This document shows positions 1-4,696 of a stretch of 7,534 bases of DNA, piece by piece. The position numbers and the translations under genes were made by a program. Numbering within the stretch: position 1 is the first letter of the stretch; each line of letters opens with the position of its first letter. The notes beneath the pieces were generated by a model. That model worked only from the letters and a program-made list of their open reading frames with translations, made no database searches and was not told the DNA's origin. This DNA is from Acetobacteraceae bacterium (GTDB lineage: Bacteria > Pseudomonadota > Alphaproteobacteria > Acetobacterales > Acetobacteraceae), in the NCBI GenBank assembly GCA_003164305.1, contig PLSZ01000239.1, forward strand, positions 1 through 7,534, given 5' to 3'.

Positions 1-252
1 CTAGGATGCCGTGGGCGGCATCGGCGCGCCCGGTCTCCTCTCCCTTTGGTGACGGCACCGCCCGAATTGTGCCTGCGGCCAGAAAATCGATGTGTGAGAA
101 TGGGAGATTTGGAGGATGGGAAGGGTTCCTGCCTCGCCCCCTTGACTGCGGAACTCACCCACGAAATCGCCCGTCGCGGCCCCCACCGTCTCGACTTCCC
201 CCTCCCCCCGCGATACGTCTCCCAAACCACCATCCGCGAGCCCGAATTCCCC
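1..252. other. Left flank, no gene seen
   Basis: An open frame runs through this stretch in phase with the gene at 253, with an ATG at 46. Its translation is proline- and arginine-rich and resembles no part of a PuuD-type protein, so I read it as untranslated or spurious. The plus strand becomes markedly C-rich from about 120 to 300. I see no clear sigma-70 promoter, riboswitch or terminator. The promoter of the downstream pair probably lies here or to the left of the window. Confidence 0.5.
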
Positions 253-999
253 ATGCCCATCGTCGTCGGCATCCCCGCCTGCGCTAAACTCAGCGACGAT
301 CGCCTCGTCCACAGCACTCCCGCCCGCTATGCCGAGGCCCTAATCGGCGGCGCCAGCGCGATCCCGATCATGATCCCGCCGATGGGCGAGGCCCAACTGG
401 CGTTGCTCGACCGCATCGACGGATTGCTGATCCCCGGCAGCCCGAGCAACGTCCACCCGTCGCACTACGGCACCAACGAATCGCTGACCCCCGACAAACA
501 CGACCCCGCCCGGGACGCCACCACGCTGCCGCTGATCCGCGCCGCGATCGCCCGAGGCATCCCCGTCCTCGCCATCTGCCGCGGCATCCAGGAACTCAAC
601 GTCGCTCTGGGCGGCACCTTGCATCAGAACATCCACGACATGCCCGGCCGCCGCGATCATCGCGGCAATGGCGGCGGCGACCTGGAAGTGGCCTACGGTC
701 CCAAACATAGCATCGCGATGACCGGCGCCGTGGCGCGCATCGTCGGGGCCACCGAGATCATGGTAAACTCCCTGCACGGTCAGGCGATCGATCGGCCCGG
801 CGACGGCCTCGTCGTCAATGCCCTCGCCGAGGACGGCACGATCGAGGCGGTCTCCGCCCCCGAAGCCCATGGCTTCGTGCTCGGCCTGCAGTGGCACCCC
901 GAATGGCGTTGGGCGGAACATCCCGCCAGCGTCGCGATATTCCGTGCGTTCGGCGAAGCATGCCGCGCGCATCAACAAGGTTTAAGGAAGGCAGCGTAA
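253..999 (+). CDS. Gamma-glutamyl-gamma-aminobutyrate hydrolase-like protein (peptidase C26, class I glutamine amidotransferase fold)
   Basis: 248 aa, a cytoplasmic hydrolase expected to cleave a gamma-glutamyl amide bond. In the best known member, PuuD, the substrate is gamma-glutamyl-GABA from putrescine breakdown. The class I amidotransferase triad is visible: nucleophile Cys109 in LAICRGIQELN, and His215 and Glu217 in LQWHPEW. An N-terminal VVGIPA strand and a LLIPGSPSNV turn (GG/GS-type oxyanion region) also fit. I chose the ATG at 253 because family similarity begins at MPIVVGIPA and the length then matches the usual ~250 aa. An in-frame ATG at 46 would add 69 residues unlike the family. 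No strong Shine-Dalgarno precedes 253. The stop is 2 nt before the SDR gene, so the two are likely co-transcribed. No other putrescine genes (puuA, puuB, puuC) are here, so the true substrate is open. Family call is firm; substrate is inference. Confidence 0.88.
   Translation: MPIVVGIPACAKLSDDRLVHSTPARYAEALIGGASAIPIMIPPMGEAQLALLDRIDGLLIPGSPSNVHPSHYGTNESLTPDKHDPARDATTLPLIRAAIARGIPVLAICRGIQELNVALGGTLHQNIHDMPGRRDHRGNGGGDLEVAYGPKHSIAMTGAVARIVGATEIMVNSLHGQAIDRPGDGLVVNALAEDGTIEAVSAPEAHGFVLGLQWHPEWRWAEHPASVAIFRAFGEACRAHQQGLRKAA
984..990 (+). promoter_or_regulatory. Ribosome binding site of the SDR gene
   Basis: The purine run AAGGAAG lies inside the last codons of the hydrolase gene, 11 nt before the ATG at 1002. 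It supports that start over upstream in-frame ATGs such as the one at 891, and it suggests translational coupling of the two genes. Confidence 0.6.
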
Positions 1000-1001
1000 C
1001 G

Positions 1002-1763
1002 ATGGATCTACAACTCGCGGGCAAGACGGCCCTGATCACCGGCGGTTCCAAGGGCATTGGCCGCGCCTCGGCCGATGTTCTCGCGGGCGAGGGCTGCAAC
1101 GTCATCCTCGTGGCCCGCGATCAGGCGACGTTGGACGAGGCCGCCGCCGGCATCCGCGCCAAACGCCAGGTCAACGTCCGCACCATCGCCGCCGACCTGT
1201 CGAGCGACGCCGCCGTGCGCAAGGTCGCGGCCGAGGCGGGCGAACTGGACATTCTGGTCAACAACGCCGGCGCTATCCCACCCGGCGACGTGCTCTCGGT
1301 CGATGACGCGAAGTGGCGCACCGCGTGGGACCTGAAAGTGTTCGGCTACATTTCGTTCTGCCGGGTCGTCTACGCCCAGATGAAAACCCGGAAAACCGGA
1401 GTGATCATCAACGTGATCGGCGCGGCCGGCGAGAGCTTTCCAACCAACTACATCGCCGGTGCCGCGGGCAATGCCTCGTTGATGGCGTTCACGCGGGCTT
1501 TGGGCAAGGGCGCCCCGGCGGACGGCTTGCGCGTGGTCGCGATCAATCCGGGCCCGGTGGAGACCGACCGGCTGGTCATGTTGCGCCGCGCGGAAGCGCA
1601 GCAGAAATTCGGCGACCCGGACCGGTGGCGCGAACTGACCGCTGGCATGCCGTTCGGCCGCGCCGCGAGCCCCGCGGAGATCGGCAACGCGGTAGCATTC
1701 CTTGCCAGCCCGATGTCCGGCTACACCACCGGCACCGTGCTGACGATCAACGGCGGAGGTTGA
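1002..1763 (+). CDS. Short-chain dehydrogenase/reductase-fold protein with non-canonical active site
   Basis: 253 aa, the usual size of a classical SDR. The Rossmann nucleotide-binding motif TGGSKGIG (residues 13-20), the acidic turn AADL (63-66) and NNAG (87-90) are intact, as is the INPGPVETDR stretch after the active site. It should therefore bind NAD(P)(H). The catalytic part is altered. Tyr150 is present in NYIAGAAGN, but the partner lysine of YxxxK is Ala154. No serine sits about 13 residues before Tyr150, where the sequence reads NVIGAAGES. The position of the tetrad asparagine appears to be Lys112 in WDLKVFG. I recall related proteins with DLKVFGYI and YIAGSAGNA, so this looks like a conserved subfamily and not a damaged gene. 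The reaction is unknown; automatic labels such as 3-oxoacyl-ACP reductase would be unsafe. It is probably in an operon with the preceding hydrolase. The ATG at 1002 has a good ribosome binding site and gives the standard SDR N-terminus. Confidence 0.9.
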   Translation: MDLQLAGKTALITGGSKGIGRASADVLAGEGCNVILVARDQATLDEAAAGIRAKRQVNVRTIAADLSSDAAVRKVAAEAGELDILVNNAGAIPPGDVLSVDDAKWRTAWDLKVFGYISFCRVVYAQMKTRKTGVIINVIGAAGESFPTNYIAGAAGNASLMAFTRALGKGAPADGLRVVAINPGPVETDRLVMLRRAEAQQKFGDPDRWRELTAGMPFGRAASPAEIGNAVAFLASPMSGYTTGTVLTINGGG

Positions 1764-1954
1764 GCCTGGCGAGCGTATCGTCCCCAGACGATGTGCGAAG
1801 AAACACGATAATTTCCTGATCGACGCCGGCACCGAGGCTCTGGGCGAAAAAGTCCGCCGGAGGGCGAAATCCGCCGCCTCGGGGTGCCCGCGTCCGAGGG
1901 GGCGGGGGAATCATCCACGCATCCCTTGTTCGTGCCGGCATTCCCGCCCGCCAC

Positions 1955-2060
1955 ATCACGGAGCACGCGGAGTTCGCCAAGGTCGCGGAGAAAGGCGACA
2001 ACGCACAAGCGCGGGGAACGAGCGCCCTCCGCGTCCTCAGGGTGCTCCGCGTCCTCAGCG
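1955..2060. repeat. 18-bp-period repeat with imperfect inverted counterpart
   Basis: CTCCGCGTCCTCAG occurs at 2027-2040 and again at 2045-2058. The 18-base period matches at 16 of 18 positions. On the left, 1957-1993 carries the complementary flavour (CACGGAGCACGCGGAG, then GTCGCGGAGAAA), so the element can fold as an imperfect long hairpin around 1994-2026. The minus-strand reading gives a DAEDAEHPEDAE-type peptide, the usual spurious translation of such repeats. It resembles the dispersed 'cacggaggacgcggag' family seen between genes in many high-GC bacteria (from memory). I see no transposase. Confidence 0.55.
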
Positions 2061-2152
2061 TCAAAGCGGGCCAGGCAGCGAGGAACACGCCAATCCCGGA
2101 GACACCCCACCGATAACACGCCTCTTGCGAATACCCCTTGCATTCCCCCTCT

Positions 2153-2172
2153 GACTAGTTATCTGACCAGTC
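2153..2172. promoter_or_regulatory. Candidate operator/promoter of the toxin-antitoxin operon
   Basis: GACTAGT (2153-2159) and ACCAGTC (2166-2172) form an inverted repeat with one mismatch around a 6-base spacer. A possible -35 box, TTGCAT, lies at 2138-2143, and an A/T-richer patch, TAGTTATCT (2156-2164), could serve as a poor -10. Phd/YefM antitoxins commonly bind short palindromes over their own promoter, so an autoregulatory operator here is plausible. This is position plus symmetry only, with no experimental or comparative support. Confidence 0.3.
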
Positions 2173-2235
2173 ATCAACCGCGGCCGGAAAAATTCCACCC
2201 TCCATTAACCCAAAATCGACCTTCGGGAGCCAACC

Positions 2236-2490
2236 ATGCCGCCCTGGTCCGTGCAGGACGCCAAAGCGAGGTTTAGTGAGATGCTGGACATTTGCCTCAA
2301 CGAAGGGCCTCAGGTGATCAGTCGCCGCGGTGTCGATGCCGCCGTTCTGGTCCCCATCGACCAGTGGCGCCGCCTCCAAGGCGATGCGCCAACCCTCAAA
2401 GACCTGCTGCTGTCCGACCACGCGCGCGGGGACATCCCGGTGCCGCCACGCGGCAACCGCAAGCGCCGGGAACCCATGGATTTCGCCTGA
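2236..2490 (+). CDS. Type II antitoxin, Phd/YefM family
   Basis: 84 aa, typical of the family. The N-terminal half (residues 4-47) has the Phd/YefM pattern: WSVQDAKARFSEMLD, then a GPQVISRRG turn, then AAVLVPIDQWRRL. This is the part that dimerises and binds operator DNA. The C-terminal tail (about 54-84, LKDLLLSDHARGDIPVPPRG and beyond) is basic and proline-rich and is expected to be flexible until it wraps the toxin. The ATG at 2236 follows a good ribosome binding site, GGGAG at 2225-2229, spaced 6 nt. The toxin gene starts 2 nt after the stop, the classic antitoxin-first layout. A palindrome about 65 nt upstream may be its operator. The pair could stabilise the region or act in stress response; nothing here decides between these. 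Confidence 0.88.
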   Translation: MPPWSVQDAKARFSEMLDICLNEGPQVISRRGVDAAVLVPIDQWRRLQGDAPTLKDLLLSDHARGDIPVPPRGNRKRREPMDFA

Positions 2491-2492
2491 AC

Positions 2493-2900
2493 GTGTATCT
2501 GATCGACACCAACGTCGTCTCCGAACTGCGCAAGCCCCGCCCGCATCCGCGCGTGTTCGCGTGGCTGCGGGACGTGCCCGACCGCGATCTGTTCCTCGCG
2601 TCCGTGACCGTGGGTGAATTGCAGGCCGGCGTCGAAATCACCCGCCGCCAGGACCGCGCCAAAACCGCGGAAATCGAAGCCTGGATCGAGCAAATCTCCA
2701 GCGTCTGGAATATCCTTCCGATGGATGCCAAAGCGTTCCGTCACTGGGCGCGACTGATGCACGGCCGCTCCGACGATCTGATCGAAGACGCGATGATCGC
2801 CGCCATCGCGCATGTGCATGACCTAACGGTCGTCACGCGCAACGTCCGCGACTTCGCGCCGCTCGGCGTCCGGACCCTTGACCCGTTCGCATCGGTCTGA
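2493..2900 (+). CDS. Type II toxin, PIN-domain ribonuclease (VapC/FitB-like)
   Basis: 135 aa, a whole single PIN domain. It is expected to be a Mg2+-dependent endoribonuclease, in VapC relatives often cutting tRNA or rRNA, silenced by the preceding antitoxin. The acidic pocket is visible: Asp5 in YLIDTNVVSEL, Glu42 in VTVGELQAG, Asp99 in LIEDAMIAAIA, and Asp120 in VTRNVRDF. All expected positions are filled, so it looks active. I place the start at GTG 2493 because the PIN fold begins at once with VYLIDTN. The frame is open further upstream, but only across the antitoxin gene in another phase. No well-placed Shine-Dalgarno exists, so translation probably depends on ribosomes ending at the antitoxin stop (2488-2490). 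That would keep the toxin below the antitoxin in amount. Pairing a Phd/YefM antitoxin with a PIN toxin is a common mixed arrangement. Confidence 0.9.
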   Translation: MYLIDTNVVSELRKPRPHPRVFAWLRDVPDRDLFLASVTVGELQAGVEITRRQDRAKTAEIEAWIEQISSVWNILPMDAKAFRHWARLMHGRSDDLIEDAMIAAIAHVHDLTVVTRNVRDFAPLGVRTLDPFASV

Positions 2901-2926
2901 TCCCCTGATCCGGGGGAGCCAGGACC
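2894..2926 (+). promoter_or_regulatory. Potential hairpin covering the cupin gene's ribosome binding site
   Basis: TCCCC (2901-2905) can pair with GGGGA (2913-2917), the core of the cupin Shine-Dalgarno. Outside it, GGTC (2894-2897) can pair with GACC (2923-2926), directly before the ATG at 2927. The toxin stop codon (2898-2900) sits in the left side of the structure. Ribosomes finishing the toxin would open the fold, so this may couple cupin translation to toxin translation. Pairing was judged by eye; no folding energy was computed. Confidence 0.35.
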
Positions 2927-3277
2927 ATGCGCATTCACAATCTGTTCGAAGACGAAGCCGGCGTTTCGCATTTCCGCGACATCGAAGTCGGCTGGGAAGA
3001 GATCCGCGGCGCCAGCAAGTTCTCCGCGCGGCACCCCGCGGCCGGCATCGTCTTCCGCGAAACGACGAAGGATTACACCGTCGATTGGCACCAGGCGCCG
3101 CGCCGCCAATACGTCATCAACCTCGACGCCGGCGTGCACATCACCTCGGGCGACGGCGAGACACGCTACATCGGGCCGGGAGAAATCGTACTGGTCGAGG
3201 ATACCAAAGGCAAAGGCCATATCTCGAAATTTGTCGGCGGGGCCATGCGCCGCTCGATCTTCGTGGCGGTGGAGTGA
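2927..3277 (+). CDS. Small cupin-domain protein
   Basis: 116 aa, one cupin beta-barrel. The core reads DWHQAPRRQYVINLDAGVHI (residues 53-72), then GDGETRYIGPGEIVLVEDTKGKGH (75-98). This is the cupin pattern of a histidine strand, a glycine turn (GPGE) and a returning strand with a second histidine. The classical HxH...E of motif 1 is not complete: only His55 is in place, with Gln61 and His98 as other possible ligands, so metal binding is uncertain. Such single-domain cupins may be isomerases, dioxygenases or plain ligand binders; function cannot be assigned. The start at 2927 has a strong GGGGGAG ribosome binding site (2912-2918). The stop codon overlaps the ATG of the following hydrolase by one base, so the two are translationally coupled and probably act on related compounds. 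Confidence 0.85.
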   Translation: MRIHNLFEDEAGVSHFRDIEVGWEEIRGASKFSARHPAAGIVFRETTKDYTVDWHQAPRRQYVINLDAGVHITSGDGETRYIGPGEIVLVEDTKGKGHISKFVGGAMRRSIFVAVE

Positions 3278-4236
3278 TGTATCTCAACAAATTCGCCGAC
3301 GGCGCGACGCCCGAGGACATGACCGGAACGGATGAGTTTCGCAGCCTGCTGACCAGCGCCGCCGAGCTCGGCATCCCGCACGATCCAGCGATTGCATACC
3401 GGTCCTGCAATGTCGTGCTTCGGCGGCAGCGGTTTCATTTCCTCGAATGGGGCGACTGCGCCGCGCCGCCGATCGTGCTGCTGCATGGCGGGCATCAATC
3501 CGCGCATTCCTGGGATCTGGTCAGTCTGAATCTGGCGCAACATTATCACGTGTTCGCATTGGATCAGCGCGGCCACGGCGACAGCGAGTGGGCGCGCGAC
3601 GTCGAATACTCCAATCACACCATGTCGCTCGACGCGCTGGCGTTTCTCGACGCGATGGGACTGGAGCAACCCATCTTGATCGGCCACTCGATGGGCGGGC
3701 GCAACAGCATGCTGCTGACGAAACAAGATCCGTCGCGATTGCGCGCGCTGGTGATCGTCGATGTCGGCCCGGAACTTTCCGATCGCGGCCGGGCGGCGAT
3801 CGCCGGCTTCGTGCAGGAGAACCAGGAATTCGAAGACCTGGAACACTTCGCCGCCAACGTACGCAAATACGATCCCTATCGTACGCGCGAACACATCGAG
3901 CGCACCGTCAAGTACAATATGCTCCAACGCGCCGACGGCAAGTTCGTCAGCAAGTGCGATTCGAACCCGCGCCGTCTGGGCATCGTCCGCGGCCAGGGTC
4001 CGCTGGAAAACATTACGCTCGAAGACGCCGGATCGTTTCACCTCCCGGTGCTTTTGGTGCGCGGCGAACGCTCCAACATCCTGGCGCCCGACGCCGCGGA
4101 ACGCTTCCGCGACGCGTTGCCCCAAGGTCGACTCGTCACCGTCCCGAATTGCGGTCATAACGTTCACGGACAAAATACCCTGGGCTTTATCGCCGCGCTC
4201 GGCGAGTTCCTGCGCGGCCTGCCTGGCCGCGGCTGA
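3277..4236 (+). CDS. Alpha/beta-fold hydrolase with relocated catalytic acid
   Basis: 319 aa, a cytoplasmic alpha/beta hydrolase with an ~45-residue N-terminal extension before the core fold. Visible landmarks are the oxyanion loop LLHGGHQSAHSW (68-79), DQRGHGDS (96-103), the nucleophile elbow GHSMGG with Ser138, and the catalytic His294 in NCGHNVHG. The usual acid after strand 7 should be the fourth residue of RGERSN (262-267), but that residue is a serine (Ser266) followed by Asn267. Asp162 in LVIVDVGPE, after strand 6, is well placed to act instead, as known for some family members. Residues about 167-250 form the cap region, rich in charged residues. The start ATG at 3277 overlaps the cupin stop as TGATG; a GTG one codon earlier is possible. 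The substrate is unknown: ester, lactone or C-C bond hydrolysis are all possible. Confidence 0.88.
   Translation: MYLNKFADGATPEDMTGTDEFRSLLTSAAELGIPHDPAIAYRSCNVVLRRQRFHFLEWGDCAAPPIVLLHGGHQSAHSWDLVSLNLAQHYHVFALDQRGHGDSEWARDVEYSNHTMSLDALAFLDAMGLEQPILIGHSMGGRNSMLLTKQDPSRLRALVIVDVGPELSDRGRAAIAGFVQENQEFEDLEHFAANVRKYDPYRTREHIERTVKYNMLQRADGKFVSKCDSNPRRLGIVRGQGPLENITLEDAGSFHLPVLLVRGERSNILAPDAAERFRDALPQGRLVTVPNCGHNVHGQNTLGFIAALGEFLRGLPGRG
4213..4231 (+). terminator. Weak candidate hairpin at the end of the hydrolase gene
   Basis: CGCGGCC (4213-4219) and GGCCGCG (4225-4231) form a perfect 7-bp stem with a 5-base loop, inside the last codons of the hydrolase gene. The sequence after it lacks a T-run (GCTGAAAGGTTTG), so it does not qualify as a standard intrinsic terminator. 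It is listed because no better terminator is visible for the cupin-hydrolase unit. Confidence 0.2.
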
Positions 4237-4310
4237 AAGGTTTGTGCGACCATTCGCCGTCTATAGCCGCGCGATGCCAACCAACATTCGCGACCCCGCC
4301 ACGACTTTCA

Positions 4311-4358
4311 GGCGGCCGGCTTCCCGAGCCCAGCCGATGCACCGCTGATGACCGTCGC
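4311..4358 (-). pseudogene. Possible tiny remnant of an SDR-type gene
   Basis: On the minus strand this reads ATVISGASAGLGKPAA, resembling the nucleotide-binding start of an SDR (TGASAGxGR), then hits a TGA at 4308-4310. Downstream in other phases there is a vaguely fitting LKVVAGSR piece but no continuous domain. The likeness covers about 15 residues and may be chance; if real, it is a heavily decayed fragment unrelated to the intact SDR at 1002. Confidence 0.15.
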
Positions 4359-4413
4359 GCGCGTTCCGGATGCACATGATACCGACGGCCGTAAGTCTCG
4401 ACTCATATCCAAG

Positions 4414-4677
4414 CCGTCATGGCCGGGCTCAACCCCATGTGCATTAAGATTAAGCCACCGTGGAGGCGAATGTTCGTCTTTTCCCGTCATCCTTGGGCTC
4501 GTCCCGTCATCCTCGGGCTCGACCCGAGGATCTCTCGACGTGCGATGAAGTCAAAAGTCGGACAAGGTGCCCGGGCAGGCCGATCCTCAGGTCGAGCCCG
4601 AGGATGACGTTCGGGGGAAAGTTTCGCCTTCGCCAGCCCTGTCTTGACGCTTATGCGGTCGAGCCCGGCCATGACGG
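4414..4677. repeat. Nested inverted repeat (REP-like palindromic element)
   Basis: Outer arms: CCGTCATGGCCGGGCTCAAC (4414-4433) against the reverse complement of 4658-4677, 19 of 20 identical. Inner arms: 4505-4532 against the reverse complement of 4582-4609, 27 of 28 identical. The left inner arm also contains its own hairpin, CCTCGGG-CTCGA-CCCGAGG (4511-4529). Sequences between outer and inner arms are loosely complementary as well (GGCGAA...TCCCG on the left, GGGGGAAAGTTTCGCC on the right). The whole ~264-bp block therefore looks like one composite, symmetric element with a ~49-base centre (4533-4581). Such units are dispersed in many alphaproteobacterial genomes and yield stereotyped false ORFs. 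No transposase is present; it could be a non-autonomous palindromic element or two facing copies. Confidence 0.8.
4482..4521. repeat. Two tandem 20-bp units inside the palindromic element
   Basis: TCCCGTCATCCTTGGGCTCG (4482-4501) is followed directly by TCCCGTCATCCTCGGGCTCG (4502-4521), 19 of 20 identical. The second copy begins the left inner arm of the nested repeat. No such doubling occurs on the right side, so the element is asymmetric here, consistent with unit slippage or stepwise insertion. Confidence 0.75.
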
Positions 4678-4696
4678 TGAAAGGTGGGCGGGACCG

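Larger units (their letters stand above)
1764..2235. other. Gene-free stretch between the SDR gene and the toxin-antitoxin operon
   Basis: About 470 bases with no convincing gene. Right after the SDR stop there is a perfect 7-bp inverted match, CCGAGGC (1832-1838) with GCCTCGG (1875-1881), too widely spaced and without a T-run to be a clear terminator. A minus-strand open frame ending at 1747 has a fairly protein-like last ~45 residues (about 1750-1890). I recognise no family, and further upstream it becomes low-complexity, so at most it is a decayed fragment. From 1955 to 2060 lies the 18-bp-period repeat described separately. The 2130-2235 part holds the likely control region of the antitoxin operon. 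Confidence 0.5.
4237..4696. other. Gene-free block between the hydrolase and membrane-protein genes
   Basis: About 460 bases with no intact gene. The first part (4237-4413) holds only short open frames and a possible minus-strand remnant of an SDR-like gene at 4311-4358. The rest (4414-4677) is filled by nested inverted and tandem palindromic repeats. Short open frames here translate into the stereotyped peptides of such repeats (HPRARPED, SSPRMTG, VMAGLD) and are not genes. The membrane-protein promoter must lie in or before the repeat block; no clear -35/-10 pair was found. Confidence 0.6.

Noticed and set aside
46..252. In-frame 69-residue N-terminal extension of the PuuD-like protein
   Set aside because: The translation is Pro/Arg-rich and unlike the family, and known members begin with the MPIVVGIPA-type strand at 253.
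1832..1881. Intrinsic terminator after the SDR gene
   Set aside because: The 7-bp arms are separated by 36 bases and not followed by a T-run.
1747..2088. Minus-strand open frame of 113 aa after the SDR gene
   Set aside because: Its upstream half is repeat-derived low-complexity sequence. Only the last ~45 residues look protein-like, and no family is recognisable.
1721..2143. Minus-strand open frame with a DAEDAEHPEDAE peptide
   Set aside because: It is the translation of the 18-bp-period repeat, with no ribosome binding site or domain.
3166..4173. Minus-strand 335-aa open frame opposite the alpha/beta hydrolase
   Set aside because: No domain is recognisable; the plus strand carries a complete set of hydrolase motifs.
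4482..4609. CRISPR-like array, because of repeated 20-28-bp units
   Set aside because: The copies are adjacent or inverted without regular unique spacers, and no cas genes are present.
4460..4696. N-terminal extension of the membrane protein from upstream start codons
   Set aside because: It would be encoded by the palindromic repeats and give stereotyped repeat peptides; a good ribosome binding site points to GTG 4697.
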